From positions 1,178,001 to 1,242,000 of the forward strand of contig CP091734.1 in assembly GCA_022009995.1 (NCBI GenBank): 64,000 nt of DNA, in the 5' to 3' direction. The stretch's first letter is position 1, and each line of letters begins with the position of its first letter. The stretch is from Clostridiales bacterium (GTDB lineage Bacteria > Bacillota > Clostridia > Christensenellales > CAG-917). Shown in pieces: positions 17,384 through 26,351 of the stretch. The notes beneath the pieces were generated by a model. It was not told the origin of the DNA. It did not search any database and saw nothing but the letters and a program-made list of their open reading frames with translations. The translations under genes and the position numbers were made by a program.

Positions 17384-17824
17384 ATGGCAAAAGTTGTTGC
17401 GGTAAACGTAAGCGAGAAAAAAGGAACAATCAAACACGCAGTCGAAGAGGTCGAAATGAAGGAAGATTTCGGCATCGTCGGGGATTCGCACGCCGAACAA
17501 GGCAGTATCCGACAGATAAGTCTTCTTGGCATCGAAAGCATTAACAAAATGAAAGAATACGGCATCGGGCTTTGCGTCGGGAAATTTGCCGAAAACGTGA
17601 CGACGGAAGGGATTTGTTTGTACGAATTGCCCGTCGGAACAAAACTGAAAATCGGCGAAACACTCCACGAAGTGACGCAAATCGGCAAAAAATGCCACGC
17701 CGGCGACGGGTGCGAAATCGCGAAACTCACAGGAAAGTGCATTATGCCGAAAGAAGGAATATTCACGCGTGTGCTGAAAGGCGGCATCGTGCGTGCAGGC
17801 GACGAAATCGTCATTGAAAAATAA
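17384..17824 (+). CDS. MOSC domain protein
   Basis: 146 residues, start right after the moaC stop. The MOSC beta-barrel pattern is visible: GIVGDSHAEQGSIRQISLLG, GKFAENVTTEGICLYELPVGTKL, and a reactive cysteine in IGKKCHAGDGCEIAK. MOSC proteins handle sulfur on pterin-cofactor metals or use the cofactor themselves. As last gene of the operon, before a strong terminator, it may finish or sulfurate the tungsten cofactor (inference). Confidence 0.82.
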   Translation: MAKVVAVNVSEKKGTIKHAVEEVEMKEDFGIVGDSHAEQGSIRQISLLGIESINKMKEYGIGLCVGKFAENVTTEGICLYELPVGTKLKIGETLHEVTQIGKKCHAGDGCEIAKLTGKCIMPKEGIFTRVLKGGIVRAGDEIVIEK

Positions 17825-17850
17825 GCGATATTAAAACTTATAAAAAACAA

Positions 17851-17880
17851 AACAAGCGGTTTATGCCGCTTGTTTTTTTC
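17851..17880. terminator. Terminator between the cofactor operon and pyk
   Basis: AACAAGCGG (17851-17859) pairs with CCGCTTGTT (17866-17874), followed by a T run. An A-rich 5' flank lets it serve the leftward pyk as well. Confidence 0.8.
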
Positions 17881-17902
17881 GTTAAATATGGTTTTTTGCA
17901 AA

Positions 17903-19324
17903 TTATCGGGAAATCGTGACCATTTTTATCGTGTTGGTATTGCCCGATTTTTCGCCCGCCGTACCTGCGGTTATTACAATCGAATCGCCCGTGCGCAACG
18001 ACGGCATATTGTTTATCGCAGCCTTTTCCGCCTCGTAAAACAGAACGTCGGTGGAGTTGTAGTGCGCGCTCATGACGGGAAGAACGCCCCAGGACAAAGC
18101 AAGTTTATACCACACCGCCTTGTCGGTTGCCATGCCGATTATATCCATCGGCGCGCGGAAACGGGAAACCATACGGACGGTCGTGCCCGAATTTGAAGTG
18201 ACGACGATTGCTTTCGCGTCGATATCGATTGCCATACCGCACGTTGCGTGCGACACCGCGTCCGCCTTGTTTTTGATTTTGAAATGGCTGTCGTGGAAGC
18301 GGGAAACGTAGTCGATGTGCTGCTCCGTTTCTTCGACGATATCCGACATTATACGCACCGTTTCGACGGGGTACTTGCCCGCCGCCGATTCGCCCGACAG
18401 CATAACCGCGCTCGTGCCGTCGTAAACGGCGTTTGCAACGTCCGAAATTTCCGCACGGGTGGGGCGGGGGTTCTGGATCATGGATTCCAGCATTTCGGTT
18501 GCGGTGATAACGCGCTTTCCGAGAAGTCTGCATTTCGTGATGAGATATTTCTGGACGGCGGGTACTTCGGCAAACGGGATTTCCACGCCCAGATCCCCGC
18601 GGCCGATCATAATGCCTTCGCACTCCGAGCAAATATCCTCGATATTTTCAATGCCGCTGCGGTTTTCGATTTTTGCGATTATATCGATGTTTTCGCCGCC
18701 GTTTTCTTTCAGAAAGGTTTTAAGGTCGACAAGGTCCTGCTTGCACGACACGAACGACGCCGCAATAAAACTCACGCCGTTTTTTATGCCGAAAAGAAGG
18801 TCGGCTTTGTCCTGCTCGCCAAGGTAAACCTGGCGGAGCGTTTTCCCCGGGAAGGACATACTTTTGCGGTTTGAAAGTTCGCCGCCGATAAGGGTTCTGC
18901 ACTTGATTTCCGTGCCGTCGATTTTGGCGACTTCAAAGGACACAAGCCCGTTGTTGACAAGGATTTTGTCGCCGACGGACAAGTCGGACGGCAAACCTTT
19001 GTAACTCACCGACACGATATTTTCGTTGCCTTGAACGTCGCGCGCCGTGAATGTGAAGTCCGCGCCGTCGGGAATAAATACCTTGCCGTTTTCAAAGGTT
19101 TTTATGCGGTATTCGGGACCTTTCGTGTCAAGCATAATCGCGATGGGCAGGTTAAGTTCCTCACGCACCTTTTTAATCATTTCGATTGTTTTTTTGTGTT
19201 CGTCGTGAGTCCCGTGCGAAAAGTTGAGCCTTGCGACGTTCAACCCCGTTTTGCACATTGCGCGAAAGACGTCTTCGTTGTTCGACGACGGGCCTATCGT
19301 GCATACTATTTTGGTTTTTCTCAT
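17903..19324 (-). CDS. pyk: Pyruvate kinase
   Basis: 473 residues from the ATG at 19324, preceded by TTGGAG; the frame is open 8 codons further without support. It makes pyruvate and ATP from phosphoenolpyruvate at the end of glycolysis. Family features: MRKTKIVCTIGPSSNN, NVARLNFSHGTHDEH, MLDTKGPEYR, KIENRSGIENI (catalytic Lys), MIGRGDLGVEIP, and ATEMLESMIQNPRPTRAEISD. The C-terminal regulatory domain is present, with no extra PEP-utiliser domain. Intact frame, single gene with its own promoter and terminator. Confidence 0.95.
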   Translation of the reverse strand: MRKTKIVCTIGPSSNNEDVFRAMCKTGLNVARLNFSHGTHDEHKKTIEMIKKVREELNLPIAIMLDTKGPEYRIKTFENGKVFIPDGADFTFTARDVQGNENIVSVSYKGLPSDLSVGDKILVNNGLVSFEVAKIDGTEIKCRTLIGGELSNRKSMSFPGKTLRQVYLGEQDKADLLFGIKNGVSFIAASFVSCKQDLVDLKTFLKENGGENIDIIAKIENRSGIENIEDICSECEGIMIGRGDLGVEIPFAEVPAVQKYLITKCRLLGKRVITATEMLESMIQNPRPTRAEISDVANAVYDGTSAVMLSGESAAGKYPVETVRIMSDIVEETEQHIDYVSRFHDSHFKIKNKADAVSHATCGMAIDIDAKAIVVTSNSGTTVRMVSRFRAPMDIIGMATDKAVWYKLALSWGVLPVMSAHYNSTDVLFYEAEKAAINNMPSLRTGDSIVITAGTAGEKSGNTNTIKMVTISR

Positions 19325-19377
19325 ATTAAAACTCCAAGCGCAAATCAACGCGTAAATATTATATTCAATCGTAATAA

Positions 19378-19405
19378 ATTATAGATATTTTCACGAAATC
19401 GTCAA
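19378..19405 (-). promoter_or_regulatory. Promoter of pyk
   Basis: Minus strand TTGACG (19400-19405), 16-base spacer, TATAAT (19378-19383), 54 bases before the start. Confidence 0.6.
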
Positions 19406-19461
19406 GCGTATATAAATGCGACCTGCCGTTTACTTTATTATTTTATTTGTTCAAAACAATC

Positions 19462-19485
19462 AAAAAGCCGCCGAAATTCGGCGGC
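19462..19485 (-). terminator. Terminator of the LRR lipoprotein gene
   Basis: GCCGCCGA (19467-19474) pairs with TTCGGCGGC-type bases to 19485; five T follow on the minus strand. Confidence 0.75.
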
Positions 19486-19505
19486 TTATGTTTAGGGTAA
19501 CTGTT

Positions 19506-21683
19506 TTAAGCGTTCCAGATTATATTGGGAGTGCCTCTGTCTGTATTCATCCAGGTATTTTCCCAACCCGACGGAGCACTTGCATAAGCGCACTTAATCG
19601 TCAACGGTTCTTCCTTGGTTCCGCAATACATAAAGGGTGCGCCTTTTATGGTCTTTAAGGTTGCAGGAAGATACACGGTTTGCAATGCAGAGCAGTTAAA
19701 GAACGCCCACGACGCCAATTTTTCAACGCCTTTCATCGTTACGTCCGTGAGCGACGAACATTGTGCAAACGCCTCATAACCTACCGTCTTGATATTGGCA
19801 GGAAGCACGACGGACGTAATATCTTTCTTGTAAATGCATAAGGCGCGATATCGGTATAACCTGCAAGATCGCTTTCACCGATTTGCGTTTTGCTGCCGTA
19901 ATATTTCAACGCAACGACTTTTTCTTGATACTTATAAACCAGCATATCTTTGTCGTCTTTCTCAAACGTACCGGAAAAAGCATCAGATTCGCTTGTTCTG
20001 TACTCGCCTGCAAAATCGTCGGGGAGCGTGATGTTGCATGCACTCAAATTGGTCACTTGGCAAAGTGCGTATTGGAATCTCAAATTAAGCGTTGTGCTTG
20101 TTATACTTGCAGGCAAACTGATGCTTACAAGCCCTTGCGCTTTGGGTGTCGCAATCGTAGTTCCCGAAGTGATGTAAAGATGTCTGATTGTCGATGCCTC
20201 GTTTTGGTATTGATATCCGTACAGACTATCTGCCCATTTTGCAGGACAATAGACTGTTTCGAGCGTTTTTACGTTCGTCCAATACGTGCATCTCGTAAGG
20301 CTATCGGGGATTTTGATACTCGTAATCTTCGTATTATCGAAAGCGCCGCCGCTGATTTCGGTAAGACCTTCGTTGAGGACTACGTTTTCAAGTCCGCTGT
20401 TTAAGAAAGCGTTTTTGCCGATTGTTTTGAGTGACGACGGCATTGTAAGCGACGTGATTTTTTCGCAACCTTCAAAAGCGTTTTGATTGATTGTCGTAAG
20501 CGTGCTCGGAAGGTTTATAGTTGTCAAATTTTTGCAATCCTTAAACGCTCTTGTCGTAATGTCGGTAAGACCTTCGGGCAAAACTACGGTTTCGAGATTT
20601 CCACATCCCGACAGACTTCCCATAGACGACGTTCCTCCGTTTATCACCAACGTTTTGAGTGAAGCAAGCGACATAGAACCTTGAAGCACGTTTGCAGGTG
20701 CGGTAAGTTTTTCAAGTTTCCTGCAACCTTTTACAACGCTATACTTGTCGCCGCAACTTTCTGTGCTTTGTGGGATATTTAACTCAGTCATATTTGTACA
20801 ATAGGCGAATGCATAGTCTCCGATATTCGTAACGCCATCGGGAAGAATCGCTTTCCCCATCTTTGCATAATAGAAAGCATAGTCTTCGATTTCCGTCAAT
20901 CCTTCGGGGAACTCGATATTTGCATAATGATAACCTGCAAAGCAAACAGGCAAATCTTTTTCACGCCTTGCGAAATGGAATAACCGTCGTTGCTGTTGTC
21001 ATTCGACTTTGCAAACGGATAAACCACCAACGCCGTTTTATCCTTGTTGAAGAGTATGCCGTCCTGCGCCGAAAAATACGGGTTTTCGTTAACGACTTCT
21101 ATGCTTTTAAGATTGCTTGCCCAATAAAATGCGGTTTTATTTACTTCTTTTACGCCTGCGGTGAAAACCACGCTCTCGACGATAGATTCCGAGAATAAAT
21201 CACTTCCGAGAACGTTGGCTTCATCGGGCAAAATGATGTTTGTTTCTCGCCGATATACTTGGTAAGCGTAACGACGCCGTCTGCTTCGGTATATTCAAAG
21301 TCGTCAAGCGTGGATTGAACGTAGGTTGCTTTTTCCTGCCATTTTGCATAGAACTTCACGTCTTTCGAAATGGTATAAGGGAAGACAACGCGATTGCCGC
21401 TGTAATCGGAATTTTCGTACCAGCCGACGAAATCGAACCCGTCTTTTTCGGGCAAAGGTTCGGTTTGAACGGTTTTCCCTTTTACTGACGGAACGGTGTT
21501 GCCGCCACAAGAGTCGAACGTTACCGTAAATTCAGTCGGCGCGGGCGGCGTAGGCGGAGTGGGCGGCGTATCCGGATTGTTGTTGTCGTCGCCCGATGTT
21601 TTGTGACAAGCGGCAAGCGAAAACGCGAGCAGTAGTATCGTTACGAGTGTGGCAATCATAACGAATGATTTTTTTTGTTTCAT
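19506..21683 (-). CDS. BspA-type leucine-rich-repeat lipoprotein with InlB-type repeat (three frameshifts)
   Basis: About 725 residues from the ATG at 21683 (GGAGGTACC upstream). Lipoprotein signal peptide with SLAAC, a threonine-proline linker (PDTPPTPPTPPAP), one Listeria-Bacteroides InlB-type beta-grasp repeat (VTFDSCGGNTV to KFYAKWQEK), then many BspA-like LRR_5 repeats of the LPDGVTNIGDYAFAYC and LPSTLTTINQNAFEGC kind. Breaks near 21243, 20962 and 19834 are repaired by one A, one A and one T. Anchored outside the cell; such proteins bind host or other surface ligands, but the target is unknown. No sortase motif is seen at the C terminus, consistent with lipid anchoring. Confidence 0.82.
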
Positions 21684-21720
21684 AGGGTACCTCCATATCA
21701 TTTTTCTTCGCATTAAGCGA

Positions 21721-21883
21721 GGGTATGCATTAAAAAAAGTGCGCCGCCAAAGCGACGCACTACAATACGCCGCGTTGTTGCCACACAACTTTTTGCATAC
21801 CCGAAAGAGATACCCAATGCAGCGATATTGCCTATACGAGATATCTTTCGGATAAATAATGAAATTATTCGGTTGTGTGGCAA
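21721..21883. repeat. Nested palindromes upstream of the LRR gene
   Basis: Perfect 12-bp inverted repeats TTGCCACACAAC (21778-21789) and GTTGTGTGGCAA (21872-21883) enclose a CCGAAAGA/TCTTTCGG pair. A 9-bp pair GGGTATGCA (21721-21729) with TGCATACCC (21794-21802) overlaps them and encloses a GTGCG/CGCAC hairpin (21739-21760). No coding signal. It could be a small MITE or an RNA leader of the LRR gene. Confidence 0.45.
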
Positions 21884-21933
21884 ATTTAGTCTAACACAAA
21901 ATGTTTTTTTGTGCAACAATAAGGAGATATAAT

Positions 21934-21959
21934 AAAAAAACGGACGGGGAAACCGTCCG
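21934..21959 (-). terminator. Terminator of bioY
   Basis: CGGACGG (21941-21947) pairs with CCGTCCG (21953-21959); seven T follow on the minus strand (21934-21940). Confidence 0.8.
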
Positions 21960-21981
21960 ATATTTGTTGTGTTTTGCGATT

Positions 21982-22581
21982 TTATTTCATGTAAATTCCG
22001 AGGCGAACGGACAATACCGCCGCGATAAAAAGTTTCACAAGGTCGGGCACGATATACGGCACCACGCAAAGCATAAGCGCGCTTTTCACGCCGATACTGC
22101 CGACGTTTTTCCCGTAAACCGTGATAAACCATGCCGTACCGAAAACGTAACATATCGTAAGCCCCAGAATATTTGCGGCGAAAAACACTCCCGTGCGAGC
22201 GAATTTGTTTTTCACTGGGATAAGTTTTGCAAGCCCCGAAATCACGACGGCGAAAGCGAAACCGAAAATATATCCGCCCGTCGCGCCCATAAGTGCGGGC
22301 ACGCCCGATTTGAACCCCGCAAAAACCGGCACGCCGATAAGCCCCAGAAGAATATAAATAAGGATTGTCAGCAGTCCTTTTTTCCAGCCGAGAATACCGC
22401 CGATTGCCGCAACCGCAAGCGTTTGCAACGTGAAAGGCACGTCGCCGACGGGGATTGAAATCCACGCGCAAACGGTAACGACCGCAACGCCCAGCGCAAC
22501 GTAGGTAAGATTCCTTGTTTTCGACGGGCGGTCGGCGTCCGAAAAAGTATTTTCGCAATTTACGGCAACGTCTTTTTTCAT
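21982..22581 (-). CDS. bioY: Biotin transporter BioY (ECF S component)
   Basis: 199 residues with six hydrophobic segments. The BioY signature is present: ISIPVGDVPFTLQTLAVAAIGGILG near residue 41, GLIGVPVFAGFKSGVPALMGATGGYIFGF in the centre, then a C-terminal VPYIVPDLVKLFIAAVLSV helix. It binds biotin in the membrane and works with a shared energy-coupling module (EcfAA'T), not in this window. Monocistronic, with its own promoter and terminator. No biotin-repressor operator could be recognised. Confidence 0.92.
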   Translation of the reverse strand: MKKDVAVNCENTFSDADRPSKTRNLTYVALGVAVVTVCAWISIPVGDVPFTLQTLAVAAIGGILGWKKGLLTILIYILLGLIGVPVFAGFKSGVPALMGATGGYIFGFAFAVVISGLAKLIPVKNKFARTGVFFAANILGLTICYVFGTAWFITVYGKNVGSIGVKSALMLCVVPYIVPDLVKLFIAAVLSVRLGIYMK

Positions 22582-22590
22582 ATCGGAAAT

Positions 22591-22619
22591 ATTTTATCGT
22601 TTCTCGGCGAAGTTGTCAA
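22591..22619 (-). promoter_or_regulatory. Promoter of bioY
   Basis: Minus strand TTGACA (22614-22619), 17-base spacer, TAAAAT (22591-22596), close to the start, so the leader is short. Confidence 0.75.
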
Positions 22620-22744
22620 TAACCGAATATAAAGTAAACTATATCCAAGTGAATATAATAACCGCAGAACGATGGTATTTATGTACTATGTTCAAGATTA
22701 ATGCTAATTTTTATAAGGTGTCCCTTCCGGGCGATTGCCACCAC

Positions 22745-22870
22745 GGTGCACACTTCGTTTTTGAAATCGCGTTATCGGAGACGATAACGCTCACTCTTAT
22801 GCTTGTGTGCGCCTTTTCCCCACGGGTACACAGTATCCCGCGGGGTCCCCGATTTATGCCTCGCAATGAC
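22745..22870. repeat. Dispersed structured element, copy 1
   Basis: Shares about 126 bases with 44477-44602. P1 is GGTGCACAC (22745-22753) with GTGTGCGCC (22805-22813); inside it P2 is GCGTTATCG (22769-22777) with CGATAACGC (22782-22790), loop GAGA. P3 is CCCCACGGG (22818-22826) with CCCGCGGGG (22837-22845). It ends in TCGCAATGAC. Intergenic in both places; no reading frame is conserved. Confidence 0.75.
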
Positions 22871-22916
22871 AAATAGTGAGTTGCGTGCAAGGAAAGAAGA
22901 AGTTTATGGAATATGT

Positions 22917-22945
22917 TTGCAAAACGCGCGCGCATAGTGTAGAAT
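22917..22945 (+). promoter_or_regulatory. Candidate promoter of the VOC-deo operon
   Basis: TTGCAA (22917-22922), 17-base spacer, TAGAAT (22940-22945), 32 bases before the VOC gene start. Confidence 0.5.
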
Positions 22946-22976
22946 ATCAAGTGAAATAATCAAAGGACGGACTAAT

Positions 22977-23501
22977 ATGAAATACGGCAAAATCAATCAC
23001 GTCGGTATCGTCGTCAAAGACTGGAACGAGGCAACCGACAGATACGGCAAACTTTTCGGCATTAAACACTGGTATGAAATCGTCACCGACGAGGGCACTT
23101 TCGACCTTAAATACCACGGCGAAAAAAAGGACTGCAAAGTCCGCATCTTCTATGGCGGAAAGGGCACGACCAAACTTGAAATCATCGAAACTCAGGGCGA
23201 AAAGAATATTTACGATTACTTTTACGAAAAGCGCGGCGAGGCGGCGCATCACCTTATGTATATGACGAAAGACCTTGACAGGACGATTAAGGAGTTTTCG
23301 GAAAACGGATACAAGGTGTTCCAGAACGCGACGTTTTCAAGCGGCGGCGCGAAAATCCGCTACGCCTATATGGGTAAGGACGAAGACGGACTTATTTTTG
23401 AATTCGTCGAATGCTCCATCACCAAACATATCAAAAAAGGCGATATGCCTTTCGAGATGCAAATCGGCGCTCTTACGGGCAGCTATAAAAAAGTCAAATA
23501 A
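22977..23501 (+). CDS. VOC-family (glyoxalase-fold) protein
   Basis: 174 residues. INHVGIVVKDWNEATDRYGKLFGI opens the first beta-alpha-beta-beta-beta module with its metal-ligand His; GEAAHHLMYMTKDLDRTIKEFSENGYKV opens the second, and GLIFEFVE provides the usual acidic metal ligand. Related families are methylmalonyl-CoA epimerase and glyoxalase I; the activity cannot be decided. Twelve bases separate it from deoC, so it is likely the first gene of the deo operon, where a role with an aldehyde or sugar intermediate would make sense (inference). Confidence 0.75.
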   Translation: MKYGKINHVGIVVKDWNEATDRYGKLFGIKHWYEIVTDEGTFDLKYHGEKKDCKVRIFYGGKGTTKLEIIETQGEKNIYDYFYEKRGEAAHHLMYMTKDLDRTIKEFSENGYKVFQNATFSSGGAKIRYAYMGKDEDGLIFEFVECSITKHIKKGDMPFEMQIGALTGSYKKVK

Positions 23502-23513
23502 GGAGAAACGCTT

Positions 23514-24173
23514 ATGGACATCAGAGAAATATTGAATCATTGCGACCACACTCTGCTTGCACAGACCGCAACGTGGGAAGAAATCAAGGCGATTCTGGAC
23601 GACGGCATAAAATATCACGTCGCGTCGTGCTGCATTCCCCCGTCATTCGTGAAGCGCGCGAAAGAGTACGTCGGGGACAAACTCAGCATCTGCACGGTCA
23701 TCGGGTTCCCCAACGGCTACAACACCGCCGACGTCAAACTCTTTGAGACGGAACAGGCTCTGAAAGAGGGCGCGGACGAAATCGATATGGTTGTCAATAT
23801 CGGCGACGTGAAAGAGCATAACTTTGAAAAAGTTACCGACGAAATCAGACTTCTGAAAAACGCCTGCGGCAAAAAAGTCCTGAAAGTCATCATCGAAACC
23901 TGTCTTTTGACCGACGAAGAAAAAATCGCAATGTGCAAAGCCGTTACCGACGCACACGCCGATTATATCAAAACGTCGACGGGATTTTCGAAGGCGGGCG
24001 CAACTTTTGAAGACGTGGAACTTTTCAAAAAACACGTCGGAAAAGACGTGAAAATCAAGGCGGCGGGCGGTATCGCGTCGCTTGACGACGCCGAAAAATT
24101 CCTTTCTCTCGGCGCAGACCGACTCGGCACGAGCCGTATCGTTAAAATCGCAAAAGCAAACGAAAATAAATGA
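23514..24173 (+). CDS. deoC: Deoxyribose-phosphate aldolase
   Basis: 219 residues. Cleaves 2-deoxyribose 5-phosphate to glyceraldehyde 3-phosphate and acetaldehyde. Class I Schiff-base lysine in [14 protein letters not shown], second lysine in [22 protein letters not shown], and phosphate-binding IKAAGGIAS with LGTSRIV. Start after AAGGAG. Followed by deoD and deoB, giving the route from deoxynucleosides to central carbon. Confidence 0.94.
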   Translation: MDIREILNHCDHTLLAQTATWEEIKAILDDGIKYHVASCCIPPSFVKRAKEYVGDKLSICTVIGFPNGYNTADVKLFETEQALKEGADEIDMVVNIGDVKEHNFEKVTDEIRLLKNACGKKVLKVIIETCLLTDEEKIAMCKAVTDAHADYIKTSTGFSKAGATFEDVELFKKHVGKDVKIKAAGGIASLDDAEKFLSLGADRLGTSRIVKIAKANENK

Positions 24174-24181
24174 GGTAAATT

Positions 24182-24901
24182 ATGAGAAATATCCCCACAC
24201 CCCACAACAGTGCAAATATCGACGATTTTGCAAAAACCGTCCTTATGCCGGGCGATCCCCTTCGCGCGAAATTCATTGCGGAAAACTTTTTGGAAGACCC
24301 CGTACTCGTCAACGGCGTGCGCGGTATTAACGGATATACCGGTATGTACAACGGCAAAATCGTGTCCGTCATGGCGTCGGGCATGGGCATACCTTCGATC
24401 GGTATTTATTCGTACGAACTTTTCAATTTTTACAACGTCGAAAACATCATAAGAATCGGCAGCGCGGGCGCGATCTCCGACGAGGTCAACCTTCGCGATA
24501 TCGTCATCGGACAGGGCGCTTGCACCAACAGCAATTACGCAAGTCAGTTCAATCTTCCCGGCACGTACGCGCCGATCGCAAGTTATAAACTCCTGAAACA
24601 GGCGGTCGATTTTGCTGAAGACGCGGGCGTCAATTATAAGGTCGGCAATCTGTTTTCGTCGGACACCTTTTACGATGACGCGGCAAGCCTTTCCGACTGG
24701 CGTAAAATGGGCGTGCTTGCGGTTGAAATGGAAAGCGCCGCGCTTTATATGAACGCAGCGCGCGCCGGCAAGAACGCGCTGTGCATCTGCACCATTTCGG
24801 ATTGTCCGTTCACAGGGGAAAGTTGCACTGCCGAAGAAAGACAGAATACTTTCACCGATATGATGGAAATCGCACTTAAAATTGCGGAAATAAATGATTA
24901 A
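24182..24901 (+). CDS. deoD: Purine nucleoside phosphorylase DeoD-type
   Basis: 239 residues of the hexameric (type I, 26-kDa) family: MRNIPTPHNSANIDDFAKTVLMPGDPLRAKFIAE at the N terminus, GMGIPSIGIYSYELF, RIGSAGAI, and AVEMESAALYMNA with the ribose-binding Met-Glu. The Asp of the SDC motif (TISDCPFTGES) is the catalytic acid. It phosphorolyses purine (deoxy)nucleosides to base and (deoxy)ribose 1-phosphate. Its end overlaps the deoB start by 8 bases. Confidence 0.94.
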   Translation: MRNIPTPHNSANIDDFAKTVLMPGDPLRAKFIAENFLEDPVLVNGVRGINGYTGMYNGKIVSVMASGMGIPSIGIYSYELFNFYNVENIIRIGSAGAISDEVNLRDIVIGQGACTNSNYASQFNLPGTYAPIASYKLLKQAVDFAEDAGVNYKVGNLFSSDTFYDDAASLSDWRKMGVLAVEMESAALYMNAARAGKNALCICTISDCPFTGESCTAEERQNTFTDMMEIALKIAEIND

Positions 24902-26039
24902 ACGTGTTTTTTTGATTGTTCTGGATAGTCTGGGCGTCGGCGAACTTCCCGACGCGTACAAGTTTCACGACGAGGGAAGCAACACTTTGCGCGCGATAAG
25001 AACGTCAAAGTTTTTTGTGGGAGATAACCTGAAAAAACTTGGAATGTTCAACATCGACGGCGTTGAAGGCGGCATCGAAAATCCGACGGGCGTTTATGCG
25101 CGGCTTTCCGAAAAATCGGCGGGCAAGGACACTACCGTTGGGCACTGGGAAATCGCGGGGCTCGTGTCGGAAAATCCGCTGCCCACGTTCCCCGACGGCT
25201 TTCCGAAAGAAGTCATCGACGAGTTTGAAAAACAGACCGGCAGAAAAACTTTGTGCAATAAGCCGTATTCCGGCACGGAAGTCATAAAAGACTTTGGCAA
25301 GGAACACGTCGACACGGGCGCGCTCATCGTTTATACGTCCGCCGACAGCGTGTTCCAGATTGCCGCGCACGAGGACGTCGTCCCCGTGAAAGAACTGTAT
25401 CGTTATTGCGAAATCGCCAGGAAGATTCTGACGGGTAAATACGGCGTCGGAAGGGTAATCGCACGACCTTTCGTAGGCAGTTATCCGGACTTTGTCCGCA
25501 CCGACAACCGCCACGACTTTTCCTTGACGCCCCCCGGCGACACCATGCTTGACCTTATCGAAAGAAAAGGGCTGGACACGATCGGCGTCGGAAAGATTTA
25601 CGACATTTTCAACGGAAAGGGCATAAAGGAAACTTATCATATCCACGATAACGCCGACGGCATGCGCGTTACGAAAGAACTGCAAGCAAAGGACTTCAAC
25701 GGGCTTTGCTTTGTGAACCTTGTGGACTTCGATATGAAATACGGCCACAGAAACGACGTGGACGGATATGCAAAAGCCGTCGCTGAATTCGACGCGTGGC
25801 TCCCGACGTTTATAAAGAATATGAAAGCCGACGACGTTTTGATGATAACGTCCGACCACGGTTGCGATCCTCTCACGCCCAGCACCGACCACAGCAGAGA
25901 ATATATTTTCCTGCTTGCAACGGGCAAAACTCTGAAAGAAAACGTCAACCTCTGCACGTTGGACGGGTACAGCGACATCTCGGCAACGATACTTGAAATG
26001 TTTGGCATCGAAACACTTTGCAGGGAAAAAGTTTCCTGA
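24894..26039 (+). CDS. deoB: Phosphopentomutase
   Basis: 381 residues, intact. Alkaline-phosphatase superfamily with VFLIVLDSLGVGELPDA (first metal Asp), AGKDTTVGHWEIAG (phospho-acceptor Thr), NLVDFDMKYGHRND and ITSDHGCDPLTPSTDHSRE (second metal site). It interconverts (deoxy)ribose 1- and 5-phosphates, linking deoD and pdp products to deoC and the pentose pathway. Last gene before a terminator. Confidence 0.95.
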   Translation: MIKRVFLIVLDSLGVGELPDAYKFHDEGSNTLRAIRTSKFFVGDNLKKLGMFNIDGVEGGIENPTGVYARLSEKSAGKDTTVGHWEIAGLVSENPLPTFPDGFPKEVIDEFEKQTGRKTLCNKPYSGTEVIKDFGKEHVDTGALIVYTSADSVFQIAAHEDVVPVKELYRYCEIARKILTGKYGVGRVIARPFVGSYPDFVRTDNRHDFSLTPPGDTMLDLIERKGLDTIGVGKIYDIFNGKGIKETYHIHDNADGMRVTKELQAKDFNGLCFVNLVDFDMKYGHRNDVDGYAKAVAEFDAWLPTFIKNMKADDVLMITSDHGCDPLTPSTDHSREYIFLLATGKTLKENVNLCTLDGYSDISATILEMFGIETLCREKVS

Positions 26040-26130
26040 AACAAATCAAAAAACAGCAATGATTGATAGTTGCGGATTTTTAATAAATTTCCGACAGCCG
26101 CAAGACAACAGTTATCTTTTTTGACGAAAG

Positions 26131-26161
26131 TACCGTTTGCGCCGCAAGCGGTATATTTTTT
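26131..26161 (+). terminator. Terminator of the deo operon
   Basis: TACCGTTTG (26131-26139) pairs with CAAGCGGTA (one G-T pair), then a T-rich run from about 26154. The following 120 bases are very AT-rich and hold only the next promoter. Confidence 0.75.
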
Positions 26162-26279
26162 TGCTTTTAACATCTATTTTTTTAATATAAATTTTTGATA
26201 TATATTTTTATTAAATTACCAAAATGATATATATCCTTTGAAATACTGACATTTTTCGACGAAAAATGCCTTAATTTTA

Positions 26280-26308
26280 TTGACTGTAAAAACGATTTTT
26301 GATAAAAT
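26280..26308 (+). promoter_or_regulatory. Promoter of the CooC/dehydratase operon
   Basis: TTGACT (26280-26285), 17-base spacer, TAAAAT (26303-26308), 44 bases before the ATG. Confidence 0.65.
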
Positions 26309-26351
26309 TTTAACAATGTCTTTTAAGAACAAATTTTTTTGGGAGAAAACT

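Noticed and set aside
22613..22876. Short plus-strand reading frame through the structured repeat
   Set aside because: No ribosome binding site, and the frame is not kept in the second copy at 44477; the conserved feature is base pairing.
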